Assembly: GCA_002392545.1 (NCBI GenBank)
Contig: DGHF01000243.1
Location: 5,623-15,782 of the forward strand
Length of the DNA: 10,160 bases
Direction: 5' to 3'
DNA from: Ruminococcus sp. UBA3855
GTDB lineage: Bacteria > Bacillota > Clostridia > Oscillospirales > Ruminococcaceae
Made by a program: the position numbers and the translations under genes
Part shown: piece by piece, positions 1-6,806 of the stretch
How positions within the stretch are numbered: position 1 is the first letter of the stretch
How the letters are laid out: every line of letters begins with the position of its first letter
Notes under the pieces: generated by a model
What the model was told of the DNA's origin: nothing
The model's database searches: none
What the model saw: only the letters and a program-made list of their open reading frames with translations

Positions 1-14
1 ATGGAGGTAATTTT

Positions 15-857
15 ATGGACGAAACAATCAAAAAACAGCTGAAAAAAACGGCTGTCAACATCCGCATGGGAGTCCTCACCGGAACGTTTCATGCAAAATC
101 AGGACATCCGGGGGGTTCGCTTTCAATCGCAGACCTTTTGACCTATCTTTATTTTGTGAAGATGCACGTTGACCCGAAAAATCCGGACATGCCCGACCGT
201 GACAGACTGGTATTATCGAAGGGGCACACCGCACCGGCACTTTATTCCGCATTGGCAGAACGTGGATTTTTCGACAAGAAGGAATTGGAAAGCCTGCGCC
301 ATATCGGGGCAATGTTGCAGGGACATCCATGCATTACGATTCCGGGGGTAGATATGTCTTCCGGCTCATTGGGACAGGGCATTTCAGCCGCCTGTGGAAT
401 GGCATTAGCCGGAAAGATTGACAGTGCATCCTATCATGTTTACACCATCCTCGGAGACGGTGAAATTGAAGAGGGGCAAGTATGGGAAGCAGCGATGTTT
501 GCCGCACATTACGGACTTGACAACCTGACAGCCATCGTCGACAATAACGGCTTGCAGATTGACGGCAAAATCACAGAAGTATGCTCCCCTGAACCCATTG
601 ACGAGAAATTCAAGGCATTTGGCTGGCACGTGATTGTAGTAGATGATGCTCACGACTTTGACAAGATTGATGAGGCATTCCGTGAAGCGGAGAGCATCAC
701 AGGAAAGCCGGTAGCCATCATTCAGAAGAGTGTCAAGGGCAAGGGTGTTTCCTTCATGGAAAATCAAGTTGGCTGGCACGGTACAGCACCCAATGCAGAA
801 CAATACGAACAAGCTATGAACGAGCTGAAACAGGCTCTTGCAGAATTGGAGGCTTAA
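15..857 (+). CDS. Transketolase, N-terminal (ThDP-binding) subunit
   Basis: This is the first half of a split transketolase, which with the next gene moves two-carbon ketol units between sugar phosphates in the non-oxidative pentose phosphate pathway, in the cytoplasm. The 280-residue protein has the family landmarks: KSGHPGG with His31, LSKGHTAPALY with His71, SSGSLGQG at 115-122, and the thiamin-diphosphate/metal motif that opens with GDGE at 147-150 and closes with the DNNG asparagines at 177-178. Its length matches the stand-alone N-terminal subunits known in many Firmicutes and archaea, where a full-length fused enzyme has more than 600 residues. The start is set by GGAGG at 3-7, seven bases before the ATG. 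The promoter lies off the left edge. The C-terminal subunit starts two bases after this stop, so the two are surely co-transcribed. I see no missing key residue. Confidence 0.96.
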   Translation: MDETIKKQLKKTAVNIRMGVLTGTFHAKSGHPGGSLSIADLLTYLYFVKMHVDPKNPDMPDRDRLVLSKGHTAPALYSALAERGFFDKKELESLRHIGAMLQGHPCITIPGVDMSSGSLGQGISAACGMALAGKIDSASYHVYTILGDGEIEEGQVWEAAMFAAHYGLDNLTAIVDNNGLQIDGKITEVCSPEPIDEKFKAFGWHVIVVDDAHDFDKIDEAFREAESITGKPVAIIQKSVKGKGVSFMENQVGWHGTAPNAEQYEQAMNELKQALAELEA

Positions 858-859
858 TT

Positions 860-1804
860 ATGGCAGACGTAAAAAAGAAGGCAACCAGAGAAAGCTATGG
901 CGAGGCATTGACCGCTCTGGCTGAAAAATATCCGAATCTTGTAGTATTAGATGCTGACCTTGCAGCCGCTACAAAGACAGGCATTTTCAAGAAGGCATAT
1001 CCGGAACGTTTCTTTGACTGTGGCATTGCCGAAGCGAATATGATGGGTGTTGCCGCCGGATTGGCAACAGCAGGGAAAATTCCGTTTGCATCCACATTTG
1101 CAATGTTTGCGGCTGGAAGAGCATATGAAATTGTGAGAAATTCAATTGGGTATCCACATCTGAATGTCAAGATTGGCGCAACCCATGCCGGAATTTCAGT
1201 AGGGGAAGACGGTGCAACACATCAGTGCAATGAAGACATTGCTTTAATGAGAACGATTCCGGAAATGACAGTGATTGTTCCCTCTGACGACACAGAAGCC
1301 AAAGCAGCGGTAGAAGCAGCGATTCAATTTGAAGGACCTGTTTATATGAGATTTGGACGTTTGGCAGCCCCGATTCTGAACGACCCCGAAACATACAAAT
1401 TTGAATGGGGCAAGGGCGTAACCATGCGTGATGGCAAGGACATTACAATTGTTGCAACAGGGTTAATGGTTGCAGAAGCAGTCAGCGCAGCGGAGACGCT
1501 TGCAAACGAGGGAATTGATGCACGTGTTATCAACATTCACACCATCAAGCCCCTTGACAAAGAAATCATCTGCAAAGCAGCGCAGGAAACAGGGCGCATT
1601 GTGACCGTAGAAGAACACAGCATTATTGGCGGACTGGGTGACGCTGTATGCAGTGCAGTAAGTGAATGCTGTCCCGTTCCGGTGACGAAAATCGGAGTGA
1701 ATGACGAATTTGGACATTCAGGGCCTGCGGTTGACCTGCTGAAACAGTTTGGATTATCTGCGGAAAACATCACCACAACAGTCAAGAAGGTACTCAACAA
1801 GTAA
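860..1804 (+). CDS. Transketolase, C-terminal (pyrimidine-binding) subunit
   Basis: This is the partner half of the split transketolase (314 residues). It carries the pyrimidine-binding domain at roughly residues 8-170 and the C-terminal transketolase domain at roughly 185-310. DADL at 31-34, DCGIAEANM with the cofactor-activating Glu58, and the GATHAGISVGEDGATHQ loop at 106-122 identify it; the loop contributes His residues to substrate binding in the family. The related 1-deoxyxylulose-5-phosphate synthase is a single longer chain, so a split transketolase fits better. GGAGG inside the last codons of the upstream gene lies seven bases before this ATG, which points to translational coupling and matched output of the two subunits. 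The gene ends just before the hairpin terminator at 1811-1845. Confidence 0.96.
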   Translation: MADVKKKATRESYGEALTALAEKYPNLVVLDADLAAATKTGIFKKAYPERFFDCGIAEANMMGVAAGLATAGKIPFASTFAMFAAGRAYEIVRNSIGYPHLNVKIGATHAGISVGEDGATHQCNEDIALMRTIPEMTVIVPSDDTEAKAAVEAAIQFEGPVYMRFGRLAAPILNDPETYKFEWGKGVTMRDGKDITIVATGLMVAEAVSAAETLANEGIDARVINIHTIKPLDKEIICKAAQETGRIVTVEEHSIIGGLGDAVCSAVSECCPVPVTKIGVNDEFGHSGPAVDLLKQFGLSAENITTTVKKVLNK

Positions 1805-1810
1805 TCAATG

Positions 1811-1845
1811 AAAAAAGCCCCCTCAATCAAGAGGGGGTTTTGTTT
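1811..1845. terminator. Bidirectional intrinsic terminator between convergent units
   Basis: An A-run, then CCCCCTC (1818-1824), a six-base loop AATCAA, GAGGGGG (1831-1837), and a T-rich tail TTTTGTTT. The perfect 7-bp G+C-rich stem is flanked by A on one side and T on the other, so it can terminate both the transketolase transcript and the minus-strand acyltransferase transcript. The stop codon of the minus-strand gene (1844-1846) overlaps its right edge. Confidence 0.9.
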
Positions 1846-2503
1846 ATCTTATTTTGCGGATAATCACGCCGTCCTGTTTCCAGATAGAATCTTCAGGAAC
1901 AGTACCACGAACGCAGGAAGTGGGATAAATATTAGTACGTCTTCCAATGACTGTTCCGGGGTTGAGGACGCTGTTGCATCCAACCTCGACATAATCGCCG
2001 AGCATTGCACCCATTTTCTTGAGACCAGTTTCAAAAGGCTGGTCAGGGTTCTTGACAACGACAGGAGTTTTGTCAGATTTGACATTAGAAGTAATTGACC
2101 CCGCCCCCATGTGAGAGCGATAACCGAGAATACTGTCACCGACATAGTTATAATGGGGCACTTGCACATAGTCGAAAAGAATCACGTTTTTGAGTTCTGT
2201 AGAATTTCCGACAACGCAATGTTCTCCAATCAGCGCACTCCCACGGATGAACGCACAATGACGGACTTCGGTTTCTCTGCCGATAATGCAGGGAGAACCG
2301 ATATAAGCGGACGGAAAAACGGTTGCCGTCTTGTGAATCCAGACACCATCTGAAGGGTGGTCATATTCATCAGGGCTGAGGGTTTCGCCAATTTCAAGAA
2401 TGAGGTCATGAATCCCAGCGAGAGCTTCCCAAGGGTAAGTAAACTGCTGGAGATAATCTCCGGCAACGGTTTTCGTCAGGTCATAAAGTTGAGTAATGGT
2501 CAT
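1844..2503 (-). CDS. GlmU-like left-handed beta-helix acyltransferase (hexapeptide-repeat protein)
   Basis: The 219-residue protein has a short helical N-terminus (about 1-50), then hexapeptide repeats of a left-handed beta helix (about 54-195). PHYNYVGDSILG at 116-127 and HMGAGSITSN at 131-140 closely resemble the acetyltransferase domain of GlmU, where the equivalent His (here His117) is catalytic and the second motif lies at the acetyl-CoA site. The N-terminal uridylyltransferase domain of GlmU is absent, so it is at most an N-acyltransferase on a sugar or sugar nucleotide. Many clostridial genomes have such a short GlmU-like protein, often labelled 'UDP-N-acetylglucosamine pyrophosphorylase', a label this domain content does not support. 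The substrate is unknown. AAAGGA at 2512-2517, eight bases before the ATG, fixes the start. It lies 27 bases after the dockerin gene with no terminator between them. Confidence 0.85.
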   Translation of the reverse strand: MTITQLYDLTKTVAGDYLQQFTYPWEALAGIHDLILEIGETLSPDEYDHPSDGVWIHKTATVFPSAYIGSPCIIGRETEVRHCAFIRGSALIGEHCVVGNSTELKNVILFDYVQVPHYNYVGDSILGYRSHMGAGSITSNVKSDKTPVVVKNPDQPFETGLKKMGAMLGDYVEVGCNSVLNPGTVIGRRTNIYPTSCVRGTVPEDSIWKQDGVIIRKIR

Positions 2504-2530
2504 ATCATAAATCCTTTCTGTTTGATATTA

Positions 2531-4516
2531 TTATTGATTGATAAGGTATTTTTTAAGCAATGCCAAATCAATAACATTCACAGCACCATCATCATTAAGG
2601 TCAGCAAACGTGAACTGCTGTTCAGAAATCGTAGTGATTCCGTGCAGATACTTCTGGAATACAATCAAATCTGCAACACTGACAACCTCATCTCCATCGA
2701 TATCACCGGAAAGAACCGGTGGTTCAGTAGTGACAGGCTGAGTAATTGTTGTTTCAATGGTGGTAGTAGCCATTGCAGTAGTAGTTTCAGGCTTTGCTGT
2801 GGTAGTAGTAGCCATTGCAGTAGTAGTTTCGGGATTTGCTGTGGTAGTAGTAGCCATTGCAGTAGTAGTTTCAGGCTTTGCGGTGGTAGTAGTAGCCATT
2901 GCAGTAGTGGTTTCAGGTTTAGCAGTTGTGGTAGTAGTTTCAGTAGTAGCTGTTGTCTTTTTGGTCTTTTTGGTAGTTTCTGTAGTTGTCACAGAAGTAG
3001 TTTCTGTTGTGGGCTTCATGGTGGTAGTGGTTGCCTTTGTGGTGGTAGTTGTAGTAGAAGTAGTAGGCTTAGCAGTTGTGGTAGTAGTAGTTATTGTTGT
3101 GGTAGTGGCAGGCATAGTAGTTGTAGTAGTTTCAGTTGTGATGGTAGTTTCCGTAATTGCCGGCAATTCCAAAGGAGCAAATTCAACCTTTGACAAATCG
3201 ATACCATATGTATCGCCTTTCGCATTGGGCGAAGCACTCAATTCATAATACAATGTGTCTCCCTCGATATGCATACCATAAATACGCCCTGTATTTCGTT
3301 CGTCTTCGGTGAGGTCATACAGAGAAAAATTTTCTGAACCATTGTAATACATAATTGCATTAGGTGCAGTATAAATGAGGTAATCCTCATAAACACCTAT
3401 TACAGTGAACGAACCCAAATAATAGGATGTTTTATTGATAACATTCCACATTTCCGTGTCAGTGAAATACTCTCCACAGTCTCCGGTATGCACATCAATC
3501 CAGCGATAACGTGCCGTCTGCTGATTTTCTTCATCTTTTTGAGCGAAAACCCACACACCATTATGGTATTGCACTGCGCAGATAGAATCATTCCAGAATG
3601 CATTGCTATACATATCGGAAGCACCAAGAGCATCAATATTCAGACCGTAATAAGTTGACCAGTCTTCGGAGAAATGTTCTGTTTCCTGCATTCCCTCGAA
3701 ATCCTTGAGGAAATTGCTGTGTCTGGTTGAGCCGGTACGGCGGTCATCATCATCCCAAGTCACATCAACATAGAACCATTCCCCATTCAGATACACAGCG
3801 TTCCAAGCATGTTCAAGAGCGACACTTGTCACCAACGGCGCAAGGATTCCCTCTCTTTGGAGGAGAATGCTGTAAAGATTAGCATACCCATCACAAACGC
3901 CCATTCCATAAGTCAGCATACCATAAGCCGTGTGGCATTCCGCCTCACGTTCGGTATCATAGCTTTTGAAATTATTGTCATAGCAAAAATGCATGGTAAT
4001 GTATTCATGTAAGAACAAAGCCTTTTCAATATCTGACCAGTCATCATTCACCAGTGCAGAAATTTCATCAAGCTGACTGACCACATTGGCATAAGTCTTG
4101 TTATATTTTGAATCGCTGACAATATAGCTGAACTTGAATTTCGACATCTCGAAATTTTTGGTGGTTTGATTATACTGCGCCTGATATCCTAAACCGCTCT
4201 TAGATGCAAGCATACCAATTTCATAACTGGTAATAAGTGTAGCATAAATGGAACGGACGGCATCAATATTATCAACTGTTTCAAAAATAGGCTCAGAACA
4301 GGATAAATCTGCACCGGTTGAATGATTTTCCAAAGCATTGTAAATACTCTCAGCGACAAATTGTGTCTGATACTCTGAAAGAGACCCTACAGCACCAAGA
4401 TATGAAAAATCTGGATATTCTGTTTCCGCCTGAACAGGAAGTACCACAACCGGAGCGGAACATACCGCCATCATGACCGCAACAGCAAAAGCACGTAAAC
4501 GATTATATTTTCTCAT
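2531..4516 (-). CDS. Secreted transglutaminase-like protein with Thr-rich linker and C-terminal type I dockerin
   Basis: The 661-residue precursor starts with a signal peptide: Lys/Arg at 2-8, a hydrophobic core at about 9-27, and likely cleavage after VQA at 30. A transglutaminase-like core follows, with GVCDGYA (Cys208), EHAWN (His236) and YVDVTWDD (Asp251) giving the Cys-His-Asp triad. Residues 300-445 look like a beta-rich repeat or binding region, and 454-600 are a Thr-rich linker with a four-copy tandem repeat. The C-terminus is a dockerin with two calcium loops: D605-D607-D609-S613-D616 and D639-N641-D643-N647-D650. Dockerins plug into cohesins of a cellulosome scaffoldin, so this protein is probably displayed on the extracellular complex. 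Whether it acts as a peptidase, crosslinker or binding module is not shown. In the first loop Glu610 stands where Gly is usual. Two AGGAG-like sites precede the ATG; the one ten bases upstream fits best. Confidence 0.93.
   Translation of the reverse strand: MRKYNRLRAFAVAVMMAVCSAPVVVLPVQAETEYPDFSYLGAVGSLSEYQTQFVAESIYNALENHSTGADLSCSEPIFETVDNIDAVRSIYATLITSYEIGMLASKSGLGYQAQYNQTTKNFEMSKFKFSYIVSDSKYNKTYANVVSQLDEISALVNDDWSDIEKALFLHEYITMHFCYDNNFKSYDTEREAECHTAYGMLTYGMGVCDGYANLYSILLQREGILAPLVTSVALEHAWNAVYLNGEWFYVDVTWDDDDRRTGSTRHSNFLKDFEGMQETEHFSEDWSTYYGLNIDALGASDMYSNAFWNDSICAVQYHNGVWVFAQKDEENQQTARYRWIDVHTGDCGEYFTDTEMWNVINKTSYYLGSFTVIGVYEDYLIYTAPNAIMYYNGSENFSLYDLTEDERNTGRIYGMHIEGDTLYYELSASPNAKGDTYGIDLSKVEFAPLELPAITETTITTETTTTTMPATTTTITTTTTTAKPTTSTTTTTTKATTTTMKPTTETTSVTTTETTKKTKKTTATTETTTTTAKPETTTAMATTTTAKPETTTAMATTTTANPETTTAMATTTTAKPETTTAMATTTIETTITQPVTTEPPVLSGDIDGDEVVSVADLIVFQKYLHGITTISEQQFTFADLNDDGAVNVIDLALLKKYLINQ
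2538..2566 (-). promoter_or_regulatory. Possible weak promoter for the acyltransferase gene
   Basis: On the minus strand, TTGGCA, a 17-base spacer, then TATCAA overlap the last codons of the dockerin gene, upstream of the acyltransferase start. The -35 matches the SigA consensus at five of six positions but the -10 at only four of six, in A+T-rich DNA where chance matches are common. It would allow the acyltransferase to be expressed apart from the secreted protein. Confidence 0.25.
2756..2923 (-). repeat. Four tandem 42-bp repeats encoding a Thr-rich linker
   Basis: Residues 532-587 of the dockerin protein are four consecutive copies of the 14-residue unit AKPETTTAMATTTT, with only A-to-N in copy 3 (AN for AK) and a T-to-I change at the end of copy 4. 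The DNA is nearly as conserved as the protein, suggesting recent expansion by slippage or recombination and a linker length that may differ between strains. Such Thr/Pro-rich linkers are typically flexible and O-glycosylated in cellulosomal proteins; glycosylation is inferred, not seen. Confidence 0.93.
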
Positions 4517-4592
4517 ACTCCTTCAACTCCTTTATGATGCAACAAAAAAACAACCTTCCCCCACTGTTGCTGTACTGGTTCTCTTTTTTACT

Positions 4593-4621
4593 ATTTTAAC
4601 ACCATCCACAAAAAAAGTCAA
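4593..4621 (-). promoter_or_regulatory. SigA-type promoter of the dockerin gene
   Basis: Reading the minus strand, TTGACT (4621-4616), a 17-base spacer, and TAAAAT (4598-4593) match the SigA consensus at five of six bases each. Transcription should start near 4586, leaving a 5' leader of about 70 bases before the ATG at 4516. I see no riboswitch-like or strong hairpin structure in that leader. The rest of the 4517-4713 gap is A+T-rich and holds only the upstream operon's terminator. Confidence 0.8.
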
Positions 4622-4674
4622 TACTTTTCAGAAAAAATTAACATTTTGTATCAAACTTTGCTATGAATTTTATG

Positions 4675-4710
4675 AAAAATGTACCGTCCGGCGAAATCTC
4701 CGGACGGTAC
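4675..4710 (-). terminator. Intrinsic terminator of the GTPase/amidase operon
   Basis: A perfect 11-bp inverted repeat, GTACCGTCCGG (4681-4691) and CCGGACGGTAC (4700-4710), encloses an 8-base loop. On the minus strand it is followed by A then five T. The stem begins three bases after the amidase stop codon. This marks the end of the long minus-strand operon and separates it from the dockerin promoter just downstream. A T-run on the other side could also make it work on the plus strand, but no plus-strand gene reads into it. Confidence 0.9.
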
Positions 4711-4713
4711 GTC

Positions 4714-5316
4714 TTATTTTTTCTGGTCTGCGAAGTATTGCACCAATGCAGAATAGATAGTAAAAGCAACTTTTTGTTGATATTCCTCTGTCACAAGGAG
4801 GGAAGCTTCTTCCGGATTGGAAAGAAACCCACATTCCGCCATCACAGTAGGATTTTTACTATAATAACACAAAAACAATTCTTTTCCGCAAAGTTTAGTT
4901 TCTCGTTGGTTTTCGGGCTGGAGAAATGCAACGAATTGATTTTGCAAAGTCTGAGCCAGAACGGCATTTTTGGGGTTGGAATCAGAATAGAACATCTGCG
5001 CCCCATGATATTTCGGGTCAGTGAACTGATTCTGATGAATAGAAATGCACACCGCTCCTTTGATGGAATTAAACAATTCAAGTCTGTTATCCATATCAGA
5101 TTTTTTCTGATTGGCAATCCCCTCAATACCCTCATCATGAATGGAAATATCTGATTCTCTGGTCGTGAGCACTTCATAACCGGAAGCCTGCAACATGGCT
5201 TTCAGGTTCAGAAGAATAGCAAGGTTAATATGCTTTTCCACGTCACCGTGAATACTGATGCATCCTCCGTCCATGCCCCCATGTGGGGGGTGGGCTTGAA
5301 TAGGGTCAGTCATCAT
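4714..5316 (-). CDS. Leaderless CwlD-like N-acetylmuramoyl-L-alanine amidase (Amidase_3)
   Basis: Zinc amidases of this family cut the bond between muramic acid and L-alanine in peptidoglycan. All expected active-site residues are present in 200 residues: His12 in PPHGGMDGG, Glu27 in VEKHINL, His94 in SIHQNQF, and the catalytic Glu161 in AECGFLSNPEE; GAQMFYS at 105-111 is also typical. The oddity is the N-terminus. The family normally has a signal peptide or membrane anchor and a first strand leading into DPGHGG. Here the ATG is only eleven codons before the zinc His, and the usual DPGHGG reads as HPPHGG. No export signal is visible, and an in-frame stop lies a few codons upstream. No clear ribosome binding site precedes it; it overlaps the upstream stop through ATGATGACTGA, so translation probably depends on reinitiation. 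It could be a cytoplasmic or lysis-released enzyme, a domain delivered by a partner, or an N-terminally decayed gene. Confidence 0.85.
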   Translation of the reverse strand: MMTDPIQAHPPHGGMDGGCISIHGDVEKHINLAILLNLKAMLQASGYEVLTTRESDISIHDEGIEGIANQKKSDMDNRLELFNSIKGAVCISIHQNQFTDPKYHGAQMFYSDSNPKNAVLAQTLQNQFVAFLQPENQRETKLCGKELFLCYYSKNPTVMAECGFLSNPEEASLLVTEEYQQKVAFTIYSALVQYFADQKK

Positions 5317-5338
5317 ATCTAGGCTTGAAATAGGGACA
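5293..5338 (-). repeat. Short near-duplicate spanning the cysteine-protein/amidase junction
   Basis: On the minus strand, TGTCCCTATTTCAAGCC (5338-5322) recurs as TGACCCTATTCAAGCC (5308-5293), differing by one substitution and one lost T. The first copy encodes CPYFKP near the end of the cysteine-rich protein; the second, shifted one frame, encodes part of the first residues of the amidase (DPIQA). The spacing is about 30 bases. It may be a slippage product that built the present gene junction, or a coincidence. Confidence 0.5.
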
Positions 5339-5521
5339 ATGATTCATTGCATTTGTCTGCATTCCACGTCCTGACTTGAAACAGGAATGCTCCTCACGAG
5401 AATCAAGGCGGAATACCATTCCACCGCCAAGAATGCGAATGCTCACACTTCCAATTGCGCCATTCCAATATTTACACAATGCACAAATTTCCTGTCTGCG
5501 GTTTACAGTCATATCGGACAT
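5306..5521 (-). CDS. Small four-cysteine protein, possible zinc-binding
   Basis: I do not recognise a named family. The 71-residue protein (from the second in-frame ATG) has CALC near its N-terminus, then a Gly-rich middle, then SCFKSGRG and NHCPYFKP. The two C-terminal cysteines and the CxxC pair could make one four-cysteine zinc site, and the CKYW/CPYF aromatic pattern resembles small zinc-ribbon-like proteins seen beside accessory gene clusters. The function is not deducible. The start at 5521 is preferred because AGGGGG (5535-5530) lies eight bases before it, while the ATG at 5527 is only two bases from that site. The stop is embedded in the amidase start (11-base overlap), so the pair is likely translated in a coupled way and may act together. 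Confidence 0.72.
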   Translation of the reverse strand: MSDMTVNRRQEICALCKYWNGAIGSVSIRILGGGMVFRLDSREEHSCFKSGRGMQTNAMNHCPYFKPRYDD

Positions 5522-5529
5522 ATTCATTT

Positions 5530-5535
5530 CCCCCT
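5530..5535 (-). promoter_or_regulatory. Ribosome binding site deciding the start of the cysteine-rich protein
   Basis: AGGGGG on the minus strand is eight bases from the ATG at 5521 and two bases from the ATG at 5527. Normal spacing favours the downstream ATG, shortening the protein by two residues. Confidence 0.65.
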
Positions 5536-5554
5536 ATTGAGAGATTGATAAAAT

Positions 5555-6331
5555 TTACGTTTCTTCATCAATCTTGGTTTCGATAAAATCCTTCTTTTCG
5601 ATAGCAATTGGGGTATCATCCTCTGTTGGAAGTTGAACATTCATTTTTCCAGCCATCTCCGCAAGGTAGATTTTTGTTGTCTGCATTCCATCTTTCAAGA
5701 GGTAGTCCGCATTTTGGTTTACCTGTTTCAAATCATCAGCGAGTGCATCAATAAATCTGCCTGCCAAATCATATGCGGTTCTTCTTTCATACATAATTTC
5801 ATCACGGAGCATATGAAACGTTTCAGGGTCATCCCCATAGGTTTCTCTTGCTTCTCTGAGCTGTTCCATGGACTTTTGAGCTGCCCTATCCTGTAATGCA
5901 GTATACCCCTCTGTCATTTCCTTGAGAAGTAAATTAGCTCTTTCACGCATTTCAATTGACATTTCACCCATGCTGGTGACAATATCTCTTGTGGCTTTTG
6001 CAAGGTCAACTTGATACTTTTCCAATGCTTCCACAAACTTTTTCTGACGTTTCATTGCATGGTCTGCTTCCAAATCGGCAATCTGAACAGCCCATTTCTG
6101 ACGTTTCATCTCTAATTTTGCTCTGGCTTCTTCCGTCCAGACTTCCATCTTCTGCTTTTCTTTTTCAATTCGAGCTTCCACTCTCTCATCAGCAGTAGCC
6201 TCTCTGGTTTTGCGCCAAGATTCCAGCTGTTTGATGGGTTCTTCCACATAAGCCACAATTGCATGAATCGGCTCATACAAAATATCGTCAAACTTTCCAA
6301 AAACATCCTTCTGCTCATTCATCTTCAACAT
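5555..6331 (-). CDS. Long charged coiled-coil protein of the GTPase operon
   Basis: There is no recognisable catalytic domain or named family. The 258-residue protein is almost wholly helical and highly charged: residues about 30-110 are dense in Glu, Lys, Arg and Gln with heptad-like spacing (KWAVQIADLEADHAMKRQ and neighbours), and a second helical block spans about 125-215. The acidic tail at about 225-258 holds PTEDDTP and ends in KIDEET. There is no signal peptide or membrane segment, so it is cytoplasmic. The frame is open further back to a TTG at 6358, but I chose the ATG at 6331 because AAGGA (6344-6340) is eight bases from it. This leaves a 17-base overlap with the upstream gene. Position and composition suggest a scaffold or filament-like partner of the GTPase; that is inference. 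Confidence 0.82.
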   Translation of the reverse strand: MLKMNEQKDVFGKFDDILYEPIHAIVAYVEEPIKQLESWRKTREATADERVEARIEKEKQKMEVWTEEARAKLEMKRQKWAVQIADLEADHAMKRQKKFVEALEKYQVDLAKATRDIVTSMGEMSIEMRERANLLLKEMTEGYTALQDRAAQKSMEQLREARETYGDDPETFHMLRDEIMYERRTAYDLAGRFIDALADDLKQVNQNADYLLKDGMQTTKIYLAEMAGKMNVQLPTEDDTPIAIEKKDFIETKIDEET

Positions 6332-6806
6332 TTTTCCTTTCCTTCGATAATGCTGCAATTTTTTTCTCGAATTTTCTCCAATGAATCTCCTGCAAATTCA
6401 TTAACTCATTCATGCTATGACGGTGTTTATTGCTGATATTCAACATATCCTCGATACCAGAAATTTCATTTCTCAGCATGATAAAGAAAAAATCTGACAA
6501 ATTTTCTTTGCTAAAATTCAATGGTTCTATGAACGGACGAAAATTTTTAGCAAAATACAAATATAAAGCTTCCCTGTCCTTTTCAGAGGACAGCCTTTTT
6601 TCTGCAAACTCATGAACCACATTCCAATGTGCATCAATCCACATGAGCCGATACCGCTCACAAGAAAGCCTATACACATTCGGCAACTCCTCACGTAGTC
6701 CATGCATCAAATCATAATCACCATTCATACAATCTTGATATAATTTTTCACGTTGTCGCTTCATCACACCAAGCATATAATCCATTTTCGTGAGTGCATC
6801 AATCAT
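6315..6806 (-). CDS. Helical protein of unknown function
   Basis: This 163-residue cytoplasmic protein has no family I recognise. It is predicted helical throughout, with Met-, Arg- and Glu-rich N-terminal helices (MKRQREKLYQDCMNGDYDLM), an aromatic patch LMWIDAHWN at about 54-62, an aromatic segment YLYFAKNFRPF at about 82-92, and a C-terminal helix WRKFEKKIAAL at about 142-152. The mix of aromatics and charge suggests a small helical bundle, not a simple coiled coil. Its ATG shares an ATGA overlap with the stop of the preceding gene, and GGTGA lies six bases upstream, so translation is probably coupled. It overlaps the next gene by 17 bases. Genes of this size and fold on both sides suggest subunits of one complex. 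Confidence 0.82.
   Translation of the reverse strand: MIDALTKMDYMLGVMKRQREKLYQDCMNGDYDLMHGLREELPNVYRLSCERYRLMWIDAHWNVVHEFAEKRLSSEKDREALYLYFAKNFRPFIEPLNFSKENLSDFFFIMLRNEISGIEDMLNISNKHRHSMNELMNLQEIHWRKFEKKIAALSKERKNVEDE

Noticed and set aside
405..812. Minus-strand open frame inside the transketolase N-terminal gene
   Set aside because: Antisense shadow of a strongly conserved gene; no ribosome binding site and no recognisable protein.
2756..2923. CRISPR-like array suggested by regular 42-bp repeats
   Set aside because: The repeats abut without unique spacers and keep the reading frame of a Thr-rich linker.
2357..3248. Long plus-strand open frames, Ser/Cys/Gly-rich and Val-rich, opposite the Thr linker
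   Set aside because: They are the antisense of a repetitive ACx-rich coding region; low complexity, no ribosome binding site, and the minus-strand gene is clearly real.
4681..4710. Perfect inverted repeat considered as a transposon end or operator
   Set aside because: It directly follows a stop codon and is followed by a T-run, so a terminator explains it; no transposase or target duplication is nearby.
4473..5154. Plus-strand open frames across the intergenic gap and amidase
   Set aside because: They cross a promoter, a terminator and a well-supported amidase gene on the other strand, with no supporting signals.
5555..6331. Coiled-coil protein as a phage tape-measure or structural gene
   Set aside because: It is too short, and no other phage gene is in the window; the amidase alone is not evidence for a prophage.
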